Shown here: in pieces, positions 23,162 to 33,522 of the stretch
Position numbering within the stretch: position 1 is the stretch's first letter
How the letters are laid out: each line of letters begins with the position of its first letter
From: Aureobasidium sp. EXF-3400
Taxonomy: Eukaryota; Ascomycota; Dothideomycetes; Dothideales; Saccotheciaceae
Length of the DNA stretch: 64,000 bases
Assembly: GCA_024195585.1 (NCBI GenBank)
Contig: SWBL01000106.1
Coordinates: 1-64,000 of the forward strand
Reading direction: 5' to 3'
Position numbers and translations under genes: made by a program
The notes under the pieces: generated by a model
What the model was told of the DNA's origin: nothing
What the model saw: only the letters and a program-made list of their open reading frames with translations
Database searches by the model: none

Positions 23162-23544
23162 ATGCACCCATTCTCCGTCCTCACGCTTGGCATCTTTGTA
23201 GCTGGGTATACCACCGCTCGCTGGGATCTTGTCACCCGCCTGTATGAACTGGCCATCTTTGCCTGGGACTACGGTGTTATTGTCCGTCTCTCCTGTCCTC
23301 TACTCTCCTCCTGCCCGTGCACAGCTAATGCTATGCGCAGACTCGCTCGTTGAAAGCCTTCCTGGTCCTTAGCATCTTCTTCGTCGTCCTGATCGTCCCC
23401 ATCGAGCGTATCGCTGCACGAGAGTGTGATATAGTCAGTGCAATCGTCTCATCGCCAGGAACCCCTCCTGACTCTCTGAAGCATACTCGTCCAGCTCTAG
23501 GTCTTTCGGCCCGCGAACAATTGAAACGACGAGGCTCTTTCTAG
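23162..23544 (+). CDS. Small predicted membrane protein just upstream of GPI1
   Basis: Two exons, 23162-23281 and 23341-23544, give 107 residues. The 59-nt intron has a weak GTCCGT donor, a GCTAATG branch-like site and a CAG acceptor; splicing joins FAWDYGVI to TRSLKAFLVL. Two hydrophobic segments are seen: near the N-terminus (HPFSVLTLGIFVAGYTTA) and at about 45-61 (AFLVLSIFFVVLIVPIE), separated by a conserved-looking ARWDLVTRLYELAIFAWDYG. I do not recognise a named family. The tail after AARECDI is rich in Ser/Pro and looks like translated intron: a GTCAGT donor (23434) and TTCTAG acceptor (23544) frame it in phase 0. The stop codon is inside that acceptor, 6 nt before the GPI1 ATG. The real C-terminus is therefore uncertain. 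Confidence 0.55.
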
Positions 23545-23550
23545 GCCTTC

Positions 23551-25852
23551 ATGATCGCCTCCAATGCCTTGATGCGCATCTTCTGGCCCACAGATCTTGT
23601 TCGTTCCGAGAAAGCAGGCGTCATCTTAGGATGGAGGAACTCGGATCTCGACATGGTCGTTGTGACCATCTTGTTCGAGGTTGATGTCAGTCTCAACCAC
23701 AGTGGTCGCTTCGCTCAGGCTAACAGATATACAGGCACACAACGTTGGCAATGCTCTCCGAATGGGTAACCTTTTTCGTGGCAGCCCCCATCCCATTGAT
23801 CGCATCATCGATAGGTGTGGCCGCCTGCCATTGCAGGTTCTAGGTACCTTGAACCCAGAGCGCGCACCTTCGCTCACTTTCAACCCTTCGTCTATCCAAG
23901 TCTACTACGCGCCCGGCTATCCAATCCCTCAGGTGCATTGCCCCGGCGAGCCGTCCATCTCGCTGCAGATTGTTACTTTCGATCGACCCAACCCCTATCG
24001 CATGCAATACCTGTCGCTCACGCCAATCTCCCTTACCTTATCAGACGCTCAAGAAAGAGCAGCTAAAACACAAGTCGGAGGCTTCGGTGCAGAGGAGGCA
24101 GCCGACAAAGCGCGCAAGCAGCAGCTTGTCGACAAGCTTCGCATGCATACAGTGGTTCACCGTGCACGCACTCCCATGGAGACTGCTCTACCCGTGATAT
24201 TGAACCAGATCAACTGCTCATACGAAATTGACGAGTTGATGCGAAAGAACATCAGATATGTTGGTGTGCGTACGAGACGCAGCATGAGCGTGAGCGAGCG
24301 CATGGCTGAATCGGCTGCCGACCTCTGGGACTACACCCGCTACGGAATCCACCACGCTTTTTACGCCTACGTCTACCCCATCTTTACCCGGCTGCTGGTG
24401 CTGGCTTTAGTCAGTCATCGTATTGCTGGTGAAGCGTGGTTGAGAATTCTTGAATGGCGACCTATTCCAGATTCTGCAGCCCTCAAGGATATCTCAGCTA
24501 CTGCACAGCAAATAGACATACGTCTGCAACAATTCTGTTACTGGCCAATCCAATATCTCACACTGCGCAAGCGCCGTACCGACTGGGGAAGCGTCACGAA
24601 CAGCCACCCAGAATACATCCGTTTCTACAACAGTCTTTGGCTCGTCGCAAACGACATTATCATCGGCATTGCCATTGGCTCCTACATTATCGAGAATTCT
24701 GACTATGTCGCTGGCCAAGTCGAATCCGTTGTTGACTCTTGGTTCATTGACGGGCTTCGACGCATGATATGCTGGCTGATGGATTATCCTGCTGGCCTCA
24801 AACTTAACGGAGACCTGGCATTGTTTCTTGGTGATCTTTTCCTTTGGATTATTGACTACTGGGCTGAATGTATGACAAGCATACGACCTCTTCTCCCTCA
24901 TGTCATCCAGGTCATAGGCTTTTCGAGTTTCGCTGGCGCAAGCATGCCCATCTCACTCTTCTCAGATTTACTTTCCATTTTGACGATTCACGTTTACGCT
25001 TTCTACATTGCCTCGGCCCGCATATACAACTGGCAGCTCACAATAATAGTCTCGCTCTTCCATCTTTTCCGTGGCAAGAAACGAAACGTCCTTCGAAACC
25101 GCATCGACTCGTGCGATTACGACCTCGACCAGTTGCTGCTGGGCACGATTTTGTTCACTCTTCTAACTTTCCTGCTTCCGACAGTCGGTGTCTTTTATGC
25201 AACTTTTGCTGGCGCGCGTATGGGCATAATTGCTTTCAAAGCTGCTTTGGACACATGGTTGGCTTGCTTGAACCATTTCCCTCTTTTCGCACTCATGCTG
25301 AGGATCAAAGACTCTCAGCGACTACCAGGTACGAGCAGCCTCACCACACTTACATGGATCTCTCCTAATCTATTGACCAGGTGGCATACGTTTTGAACTT
25401 CGTGATACCCCTTATGCATTCGATTCTTCTCGTCAACATTGTTCTTTGAAACCTGATGTTGCACTCACCTCGCATATACAGTTACAGGTATTAAATCTGC
25501 CTACAGTCAATGCGATATGGTCTCTAACGTGATACAGTCTGTACCCCTGCCTTTCTCGGAAACGTTCTCTCAATACGCACAGCTCGCAGATCGCATCCGC
25601 AAACACTATCTCTCGCCCAGTGTGTTCTTGTGCCTCTTCACAGGCCGCTTTGTGCCACCGATTCATCGCAAGAGCTTGTACAGTCTACAGTATAGCATGC
25701 TCCCAGCAAAGCGGATCCCAATTGCAGAGTTGTGGAGGAAGTTGATGAATGGCGATGGAGCACAAAAGCCTCAAGTCAATGGACATATCAGCTCATCTCT
25801 AGGTCGGAAAGGCCAAAACAAGAAACCACCGGGGCATTGGTGGAGCAAATGA
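23551..25852 (+). CDS. GPI1: Gpi1 subunit of the GPI-N-acetylglucosaminyltransferase complex
   Basis: Subunit (PIG-Q/Gpi1) of the ER complex that transfers GlcNAc from UDP-GlcNAc to phosphatidylinositol, the first step in GPI anchor synthesis. 716 residues in four exons: 23551-23685, 23735-25328, 25381-25487 and 25538-25852; introns of 49, 52 and 50 nt. Exon 1 opens with NALMRIFWPTDL and GVILGWRNSDLD, typical of the fungal N-terminus. The centre has repeated hydrophobic helices (about 260-520), and the C-terminal end contains RLPGGIRFELRD, SETFSQYAQL, the LYSLQYSMLP motif and AELW. The first intron is best taken with a GTCAGT donor at 23686, giving FEVD then AHNVGNALRMG; a GTTGAT donor 6 nt earlier is in frame too. 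The ATG is 6 nt after the stop of the upstream small gene. Confidence 0.93.
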
Positions 25853-26111
25853 AAGCAGTTGGCCAATCTGATTCTTGACTTGTCTTTCCACTGCGAAGCC
25901 TTGCAGATCAAGAGGCTTGGGGCGGTTGTTTACCAGCCTTCGACATGCGGATGGCGGGTGAAACTACGGAAATCGAGCAAGGATGCATTGTGATGTTGCT
26001 GCAGACCGGGTCATTTCAACCTGTTTGCAGGTTGGCAGTCGATGTGGTAAACCCTATTTGCCCGCTGATCTGCTTCAAGATGCCTTCATCGGCTTGGTAT
26101 AGCGATCTGCA

Positions 26112-26118
26112 TTTAGCC
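26112..26118 (-). promoter_or_regulatory. XlnR/AraR-type motif GGCTAAA
   Basis: TTTAGCC on the plus strand reads GGCTAAA on the minus strand, matching the site for the xylanolytic activator XlnR and close to AraR sites. It lies about 340 nt upstream of the arabinofuranosidase ATG at 26454. A 7-mer occurs by chance every few kb, so support comes mainly from the location. Confidence 0.3.
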
Positions 26119-26250
26119 GCGATGTGTGGTTCTGCGTCCCCGCACCTTGGCTCTCCAGGCTCTCGGCTTCCCCAGTCTCCACATTGACAGCACCTCTCCA
26201 TCTCCATTGGTGGATCCGACTTCTTCTCTGCAAGAACATCGCCGCTACCG

Positions 26251-26256
26251 GCGGGG
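26251..26256 (+). promoter_or_regulatory. CreA-like GCGGGG motif
   Basis: GCGGGG fits the SYGGRG consensus of the carbon catabolite repressor CreA. About 200 nt before the arabinofuranosidase start, a usual place for such sites. Short and common by chance. Confidence 0.25.
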
Positions 26257-26375
26257 GTCGCGCTCTTTGGCATGGTCTATGACATGGTCTCCATGAGAAC
26301 AGCTCAGTGCTGACGGTATTTTCCACCTTTAAGCCTCCATTGGCTTGGTATGATCAGGATAATAAAGAACGGTTC

Positions 26376-26384
26376 GATATATAG
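26376..26384 (+). promoter_or_regulatory. TATA-box-like element of the arabinofuranosidase gene
   Basis: GATATATAG lies 70 nt upstream of the ATG at 26454, consistent with a TATA element and a short 5' leader. Prediction by motif and position only. Confidence 0.4.
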
Positions 26385-26453
26385 AGCAAGCATTCCCACA
26401 CTATGTTATCACCATTAACAGCTTAAATCTTCGACGCTGGGGTCAAAACGAAG

Positions 26454-28747
26454 ATGTTTGGTCTTGTATCTCTCGCCCTTACTGGTGCTGGCGTTGTCAG
26501 TGCCAGAAGATTACCTCACGTGGTTCCACGCCAGTTCAACAATGATACAGCTTTGTCCTCGTCTCTACCTTCATATCAACCGTACATCAATGCTACCCGC
26601 AATGACAACTCTCCGGTCGTCTTGCACATTGACACGCTTGACTCCAGCAAGCGCAATGCCACCTCTCCTTACCTATACGGTATCATGCATGAGGTAAATC
26701 TCACAGATCCCGTAACCTCGCATCTTTGACTAACCGGTGTTTCTCAGGATATCAACCACTCGGGAGATGGTGGGATCTATGCGGAAATGATCGCTAATCG
26801 TGCTTTCCAAGGTATGCAAAATACTCCATGTCCAGCAACTCATACTCATGCAAATTAGGGTCGAATGCTATCATCAGTACACTCGATGGTTATGTTGGCA
26901 CATATGTGACCGACTCTGAGAACGAGGTCGTTCCATTTGATCCCGTCATGACGGCTTGGGCACCAATCGGTGATGGAGTACGAATGACTCTTGATATACT
27001 TCATCCTCTCTCCGACGCTTTGGAGACTTCGCTCCAAATTGACTTCCCTCTTGATGCCACAGGGGAAGTAGGCTTCCAGAACTTTGGTTGGTGGGGATTC
27101 GATGTCCGTCCCCAGCAATACAACGCCTCTCTGTTCTACTTGAACAACTACCCTCGCAATACTCAAGGCAATGCGAGCGATATCACCGTGTCTTTCCGCT
27201 CGAACGTCACTGGTGAGACTTGGGCAAGCTCGACTTTCAAGAATGTTACACCAACATACATCGACTTCAAGCAGCTTGAGACCACTCTGTATCCTAATGC
27301 GACTGCCCCCGACGCTAACAATACTTTTGCCATCACTTTTGACGGTGCTCAGGTTGCTGGACAGACCTTCTACTTCAACCTGGTCTCGGTGTTCCCAGAG
27401 ACTTTCAAGGGATACAAGAATGGACTTCGCCCCGACATTGCGCAAGGCTTCTACGATCTCAACCCTCAGTTCTTGAGATTCCCCGGCGGTAACAACCTCG
27501 AAGGCTACAGTCCTGCACAGAGGTGGAAGTGGTGGGAAACCCTGGGCCCACTGCAAGACCGCCCCGGCCGTGTTGGTGACTGGAACTACTACAACACTCA
27601 AGGTCTTGGTCTGCTCGAATACCTCGAATGGACTGAAGCTATGGATATCGAACCTGTTCTTGCTGTCTATGCTGGCTTCTCTCTCGACGTCTATGGTCAA
27701 AACGGTGCCTCCTACCCTCCTGAGCAAATGCCTGAAATCTTGCAAGAGGCCCTCGACGAGCTCGAATACTGCATGGGCGACAACTCCACCAAATGGGGTG
27801 CTCAACGCATCGCCGATGGTCACCCTGAGCCTTTCCGCATCAAATTCGTTGAGATTGGTAACGAGGACTGGTTCAGCGTTACTTACCCTTACCGCTTCCA
27901 AATCATGTATGATGGCTTGAAGAAGGCATACCCTAACATCACCTACATCAGCACTGCCTTTAACGAGAACGCCGCTAATTACAACATCACCATCCCTAAG
28001 GGCAACATGTGGGATTGGCACGGCTACCAAGAGCCCTCGTGGTTCTTGGCCAACTTCGATCTGTGGGACAACTGGCAGGAAGAAACCAACAACACCGACG
28101 TCACTGTTCTGTTGGGCGAATACTCTGTCATTCAGATCGACACACCTTCCGGCATCGTCAACTACTCCTACCCTCTCGATGTCCATGTTCAGTACCCTCG
28201 TCTTCTTTCTGCTATTGCTGAGGGTGTCTACGCACTCGGTGCCGAGCGTAACCCCAACACTGTTCGGATGTCTTCCTACGCACCTTCTCTCCAAAACCGC
28301 AACTTTACCAACTGGACTCCTGACATGATCTCGTACGATGCTCTACAATCCAACACCGTGCTGAGTGCTAGCTACTGGCAACAGTGGCTGTTCGCACACT
28401 ACCGCGGTACCGAGACATTGCCCGTCACTGCCACCGAAGGACAGCTGAACCCTCTGTTCTGGGCAGCCAGCATTGATGAGGAGAAGAATGCTATTTACCT
28501 CAAGGTTATCAACACTTTGAACTCGACTGTACCTCTCAGCGTCAATATTCCCTCAGCTTATTCTGGCGTCAATGGTACATCGATCACTGCTAGCGATCTC
28601 AACTCATACAACTATGTTGGAAACAAGACTGAGGTTATTCCTCGTCCTGCTGAGGTCGAGTCGACAGCAAGCTCGGCGAATGGATCTGCTTGGTCTTGGG
28701 ATGTCCCTAAGTACAGCATCACTGTTTTGCAGTTTGACCTGTGTTAA
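26454..28747 (+). CDS. Secreted alpha-L-arabinofuranosidase, GH51
   Basis: Releases terminal alpha-L-arabinofuranose from arabinan and arabinoxylan outside the cell. 730 residues in three exons: 26454-26693, 26748-26811 and 26859-28747; introns of 54 and 47 nt. A signal peptide is predicted in residues 1-17 (cleavage after VVSA). GH51 landmarks: YGIMHEDINHSGDGGIYAE across the first splice site, FLRFPGGNNLEG, the acid/base Glu437 in EIGNEDWF, and the nucleophile Glu522 in LLGEYS. N-glycosylation sequons (NxS/T) are numerous, as in secreted enzymes. It is about 100 residues longer than A. niger AbfA-type enzymes, partly because of an N-terminal 50-residue extension before the HIDTL segment. The catalytic residues are intact. 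Long antisense open frames are byproducts of codon bias. Confidence 0.95.
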
Positions 28748-29254
28748 GGATCATGGGATTGTGTCTCGGAAAACATGACTACGTTTACGATGTTGAGGTT
28801 GTTGGGTGGCTGTAAACAGATATAATACATGCAATTATATGTATACATGGATTTCAAAACAGACCACCGCTTTCTTCGGACCTTTACATCCCACAAGTGT
28901 TGGTGAGGTCTCCTTGAGCGTGTTGTTTTTGAAGATGTTGTAATTAGTGAGCTCACTGGTCTATCAAAAGTACCGAGTCTGCAGCGCTCATCGAATGCAG
29001 AAATGAAGTGAAACCTCGAGCTCACGACGATCAGTGCTGCGAGCAAGAAAACGGCGTGCCTTCCAAAAATCTACTGTGAAGAAGGAAAGTGAATTGGTCT
29101 CGCTGGCGTTTCTACATAGGAACTGGCCATCCAAGCTTGCACGTGTCAGTCGCTTCCCACCTTACAACACCAGACGCGTAACACAACACTTCTACCTTGA
29201 CACAATTCATTCCTGCTTACCATACACTCTACCATAATCATTCATCGTTCAGTC
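28748..29254. other. Intergenic
   Basis: 507 nt between two plus-strand genes, 3' flank and promoter. No gene seen. Confidence 0.5.
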
Positions 29255-30356
29255 ATGCCAAAGGACGAGAACCAGGCCAAACTGGCCAACACGGGCAAAG
29301 CGCTTGCCACATTGCACGCCTTCTCGACCGATGACAGAGAGCGCCTAGAAAAGGCCCTCCGCGCGTCCGCCCAAACCATTGCACCAAACCCAATTGGAAA
29401 AGAGCGCAACGCGCTTTACGCTAGCCATAAAGAGAAGATCTTCGCTCAGTTCAGCGGCCAGTGGGACTGGTCAAAGACTACACAGAAGGTGACCATGAGC
29501 TCGATCCGCAAGATTCTCTCCAACTACCTCTACGCTTTCAACGAGAGCAAGAGTACTCCTAAGGCAGTGCCTAAGCGCAAGACGGGCAAGAAAACCGACC
29601 TGCTGGAACCCGACTTGAGCCAACCAAAGCACGTCGTCCCCTTCATCAAGAAAGAAGACAGTCCCGTCAGACCGAGCCTAGCACGTCCTCGCGGACTCGG
29701 AAGCCCTTTCGGCTTCACTCCTATCAACCAGAAGTTACCGTCGCCCAGTGATCAGCTCGTCGGAAGATTTTCGGAGTCGCCTTTCGACAAGCCCTCGGAT
29801 ATGCCCAGTGATCAGCTCTTCGGAAGATTCGTGGAGTCGCCTTTCGACAAGCCATCCAAGACACCCATCGATTCGATTCTCCAATCTACCGAGCACAGTA
29901 TCGTTGAATCGGAGGCACAATCAATGCCTAAGCTTAGCGAGATCATCGTTGTTGTCAGACCCAGCTCATCAGATCCCTGGGGCCGCCCTCTGTTGTCATT
30001 CCCTCTTTGGCGGTGCCAGACTGCCGTCGACGGCCGAGATGCAGCACCAGAATCCCTGCAGGATTGGCGTGACCTATCATTCGCCGACTTTCTGCGTCAG
30101 CTTAAGAGCGAGCAAGTGCTCACATCTGAAGAGTCAGTTGTGTGGGGGCAGTTCAATCAGGTCGTGACAAGCGACATGACCTTTGCTGGTGCCGTTCAAG
30201 AGCAACTTCAAGCAGCCGTTTATAATGGATCGGCTGAGAACGAAGCTACCTTTATGGTAATCAGCAGTAAGTCACATATTCCACCACCTGAACAGTACGA
30301 GCTGCTAACATCCAGACAGAACCCAAGAAGATGATGAAGTAGGATTACGCATGTAA
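29255..30356 (+). CDS. Unrecognised protein with a tandem 20-residue repeat
   Basis: About 351 residues if a terminal intron 30267-30315 (GTAAGT..CAG) is used, giving a short acidic last exon that ends at the TAA at 30354-30356. Without splicing the frame runs to 30334, and a second acceptor at 30319 is possible, so the C-terminus is uncertain. I do not recognise the family. Residues 1-100 are charged and probably helical (LEKALRAS, KEKIFAQFSGQWDW, IRKILSNYLYAF). The middle is basic and Pro/Ser-rich with a possible nuclear signal (VPKRKTGKK). Two near-identical 20-residue units, PSDQLxGRFxESPFDKPSxM-like, follow at about 164-203. The C-terminal ~120 residues look folded. No catalytic motif seen. 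Confidence 0.72.
29744..29863 (+). repeat. In-frame 60-bp tandem duplication
   Basis: Two copies of a 60-bp unit, starting CCCAGTGATCAGCTC at 29744 and again at 29804. They encode two 20-residue units differing at a few positions, such as Val/Phe after the Leu and Ser/Val before ESPFDK. The length keeps the reading frame. Confidence 0.85.
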
Positions 30357-30703
30357 GAATGATCGGCGAACGAAGGGATGGTTGGAATGGCTACGAGGAC
30401 GGTAGATCCGAGGAGAGTGGAAGGCATTACGCTGGCTTTCGATGGTTATGAGATATTTTTGCTACCTTGAAGCTCAGCATATCTTTGAGAAGTGGCCAGA
30501 ACACAGATAGCTTCTTCGAGAAACTTTTGAGAATACAAATGAAGCTCTGTTGCTCAAGGTATCATTTGTCATCAGAATTGTGCTGTAGGAAAGGAGAGGA
30601 GGTTGTAGACGGGAGGTTGGCCGAGAGTCGGGTGTGGATCGGCCCCACAGCCAATGCCACGCGAGCCGAAGCACGCTGACCTTGATGATGGTCATCAACC
30701 TCC
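30357..30703. other. Intergenic
   Basis: 347 nt between the unknown gene and the LST7 homologue, on the same strand. No gene seen. Confidence 0.5.
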
Positions 30704-31822
30704 ATGGCAGACACGCTGATTTCGCTGGGACATTTCTGTGAGATCCACGGGCCGCAGGCACTCTTGACTACATCGGTCCAGTCGCCGACTGCAACATCGC
30801 CGCCGCCGAACGAAACAGGCACGAGTTGCGCCAACTGCTCGTACAACGTGCCGGCCGCAACAACAACTCCACCCGTACTCCGCAGCAAATGGCGCGATTC
30901 AACATTTGCGACCACTCGAGCGCCTTCCAATCCCCTGCTACGTGATGCCTGTACAAGAGCTTTGGCTGTCGAATCTCTCCCCCGTGGCCAGAACTCTGGC
31001 TCCATAACCTTGACCACCGATCTGGCCACACAAGGACCAAAGGATTCGAGAACTGTCAATGTCGCACACGTCTTCCGCCTGCCAGATCCAAGAGCTAGGG
31101 GACAAAGAAGAGCGTATGCGTTTGTGGCTGTGGGCTCTCGTTCCTTGTTCCGACACCAGATGACTGTCCGTCGTGCTTTCGAGGCCTGGGCCAAGTCTAT
31201 CACTACACTCGCCGAAACACATCTGTCAACCCTACAACACGGAGACAGCACAGAAGCCTCACCGACAGAACCGGCTGCCGCAAACGTCGGATCCTTGCGA
31301 AGCTACAGCTCGAGTGCTACGCCCTCACCACCCATGTCTATGGGATCAGCCGAACCCACTCCTCCGCCTATATCTCCTCCGCAACCACAGCGTACGGACT
31401 CGCAGGCCTCATCTATTGCTTCCTCGACCAGCCACCCTCAGAAATCAACACCTACACCTACACCTGCAGCAGCCGTTACCCCCGTATCCAGTTTCCTATC
31501 CGCCAAATCAGTGGACCCAGACGGATATCCACGCTCCTCTCTATCAGCAGCCTCTCCCCTGGCAAACGTCTCCAAGACCCGCAGTCTGGCTGAAATCGTA
31601 GGCGACGAGTACTTTTTCGTACGTCTGCATGCCGAGTTCTGCGGTTTGTTGAAGAGTTTGATTGAGAGTGAGATTGCTGAGAAGGGGCCTGAGGTTGAGG
31701 ATGGGAATGATGTTATTGATGAGGAGGAGCAGAGGTATGAGAGTGGAAGTGATGATAATGCTGTGCATAGTGGGGAGGAGGATGAGGATGATGGGTGTGT
31801 TGTTGGGTGGGACAGGTATTGA
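30704..31822 (+). CDS. LST7: Lst7/folliculin-like protein, N-terminal longin type
   Basis: Predicted partner of Lst4 in the complex that acts on the Rag-type GTPase Gtr2 at the vacuole and links amino-acid supply to TORC1; also needed for permease sorting in yeast. 372 residues in one exon. The N-terminus ISLGHFCEIHGPQALL (6-21) is the folliculin/Lst7 signature, followed by a Cys pair (CANC), a VFRLPDPRARGQRRAYAFVAVG strand region and VRRAFEAWAKS. The segment about 180-300 is Ser/Pro/Thr-rich and unlike the core. A last helical stretch (SLAEIVGDEYFFVRLHAEFCGLL) precedes an acidic tail. The DENN-like C-terminal half of animal folliculin is missing, as in yeast Lst7. Start at the first ATG after the upstream gene. 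Confidence 0.82.
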   Translation: MADTLISLGHFCEIHGPQALLTTSVQSPTATSPPPNETGTSCANCSYNVPAATTTPPVLRSKWRDSTFATTRAPSNPLLRDACTRALAVESLPRGQNSGSITLTTDLATQGPKDSRTVNVAHVFRLPDPRARGQRRAYAFVAVGSRSLFRHQMTVRRAFEAWAKSITTLAETHLSTLQHGDSTEASPTEPAAANVGSLRSYSSSATPSPPMSMGSAEPTPPPISPPQPQRTDSQASSIASSTSHPQKSTPTPTPAAAVTPVSSFLSAKSVDPDGYPRSSLSAASPLANVSKTRSLAEIVGDEYFFVRLHAEFCGLLKSLIESEIAEKGPEVEDGNDVIDEEEQRYESGSDDNAVHSGEEDEDDGCVVGWDRY

Positions 31823-32262
31823 TGGATGTATGGGAGATGACCTTGATGAGAAACATGATTGTTATGATGGTGGAGTTGCTTGATGAGCTAGACTTGGAGA
31901 CTAGAAGAGAGGATATTGGTAGAGTATTGATTGATACTGAGTATAACATTACACGCTTGCAACGTCTCCGCGTGCTATACAGTGTGTAATGTGCGGAAGA
32001 CACTTGGTGTTAATCATATGAGAACAGAGCAGTATCCAACAAGAAGCCACTTTTGTATGGCTCTTTCGACTGCATCTCCACTCACAGAAGCATTTGTGCT
32101 CCGTCGGAGTGGAAAGTCCGTTGCGTGAGGGGACAAGAGAGAAAACTGTTTGGTACAACGAATGCTACCGGAGAGTAGACAATGCGGCTCGTGTTATTGT
32201 TGAAGTGTGCCTGTTTGCAGATGGGGTATAATTAATTCGCCCAACGTTTGCATCATCAACAC
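31823..32262. other. Intergenic
   Basis: 440 nt of 3' flank and spacer before the tRNA. Short frames only. Confidence 0.5.
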
Positions 32263-32350
32263 GGTTGTATAGTGTAGCGGTTAGCACGCGAGATTTTGAT
32301 CATACCTTCGAAACGTTCTCGAGTCCTGGGTTCGAGCCCCAGTACGACCT
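32263..32350 (+). tRNA. tRNA-Gln(UUG) with a ~16-nt intron
   Basis: Acceptor GGTTGTA pairs with TACGACC (one G-U type pair), the D stem is GTG/CAC, anticodon stem CGAGA pairs with TCTCG, and the T arm is CTGGG-TTCGAGC-CCCAG. The anticodon loop reads TT-TTG-A, giving UUG for glutamine. The intron 32300-32315 sits one base after the anticodon, the canonical nuclear tRNA position. A run of five T at 32365-32369 follows as the terminator. Confidence 0.9.
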
Positions 32351-32364
32351 TCAATAGCCTTCTC

Positions 32365-32369
32365 TTTTT
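32365..32369 (+). terminator. RNA polymerase III terminator of tRNA-Gln
   Basis: A TTTTT run 15 nt after the tRNA 3' end, the usual pol III stop signal. Confidence 0.65.
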
Positions 32370-32874
32370 GCTCTTGTTGGATCGTCTCTCCATGTGCTAT
32401 CGTTGTTCCTGCTATTCGCATTGAACTTGGGGACTAAAGGGGTGACTTTTTGGCCGATTGGGATCTGGGAGGCTTCAATCTGGTCCAAGCTCCAAAGTCC
32501 TATCTTGTAGCTCGCGGTTACAGCTTTCATCTAGCTATACGTAGAGAAGATGAGAGTAGCACAGACCTGAACAGCCATACACGGGTCGCTATATTCTGAG
32601 CCCTGTTTTCTTTCTGCCTCCGACATGTTGTGGACCTATGAAACGAGGCAGGATGCAGTATTGATGACCACATTATGACCATTCTTGAAGCTGCGATTCG
32701 CCGGAAGCGGAGGGGCCGATGAACATCCACCCATTTCTCGGGCCAGGGAAACAATATTTATTGATAGTTGTTTGTTTGCTTTTCTTGAGATCTCAATTAA
32801 ATTCTCCGAGAGCTTTCACCTGTCGCACTTTTCTCAATACCACCAATTTTATCAATACACAAACTCCATCAATC
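32370..32874. other. Intergenic
   Basis: About 500 nt upstream of the DUF2231-type gene, including its promoter and a pyrimidine-rich leader. No gene seen. Confidence 0.5.
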
Positions 32875-33522
32875 ATGTCTCTCGAGTAAGTCAGAAGCTT
32901 TCCCCACACTATCACTTGTTGATCAACGACAACAACATGATGGGTAGAGTATAGCAGGAACTGACACGTTTGTTTGCGTAGTCACCCCATCCACCCTGCG
33001 ACTGTTCACTTCCCTATCGCCTTCTTGTCCACGGCTTACGGTCTCGATGCCCTCCATGTTATCCGCCCCTACCTGCCCAGCATCGCTACCAACTACCTCC
33101 CCACTGTTGTCGAGACCACAAGAATCGGCTACTGGGCCCTCGGACTCGGCATCCTGACCGCTCTCCCCTCAGCCGCTTCCGGCATCGTCCAAGGAGCAAA
33201 GATGGTCCAGAACCAAGGCCTTTACGACCAGAGCGGCAAGCTGAAGCAAAAGTCCAAGGTCCTGATCGCACACGCCCTGGTCAACGACATTGTCATTGCT
33301 GTGTCCGCTTGGATCTGGTACAAGAGAAGAAGCGGCTCTAGCTTGGAGTACATCAAGGAGGGCCTCAACCCCATGGCCTACGAGCCTCAGAACTGGATGG
33401 TTGGCGCTAGCATTGTGCTAGGAGCCCTGTTGATGTTCGGTGCCAACTTGGGAGGTACTCTTGTCTACGATTACGGTCTTGGTCTTAGCATGGGCAAGAA
33501 GGTCATCAAGAAGAATGAGTAA
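32875..33522 (+). CDS. DUF2231-type four-helix membrane protein
   Basis: 183 residues in two exons: a tiny first exon of 11 nt (32875-32885, MSL plus two bases) and 32982-33522, with a 96-nt intron GTAAGT..TAG. Splicing gives MSLDHPIHPATVHFPIAF. The HPxHPATVHFPIA motif is the hallmark of DUF2231, a family of small integral membrane proteins whose N-terminal histidines may bind heme or metal. Hydrophobic helices are visible near 11-28, 53-70, 95-113 and 141-165. The role is unknown in fungi. The short first exon means a purely frame-based start would be wrong. Confidence 0.85.

Larger units (their letters stand above)
25853..26453. other. Intergenic, promoter of the arabinofuranosidase gene
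   Basis: 600 nt with candidate regulatory motifs listed separately (26112, 26251, 26376). No gene seen. Confidence 0.55.

Noticed and set aside
26855..28294. 479-codon open frame antisense to the GH51 gene
   Set aside because: It lies wholly opposite a gene with intact catalytic motifs, has no domain features, and its openness follows from strong codon bias on the coding strand.
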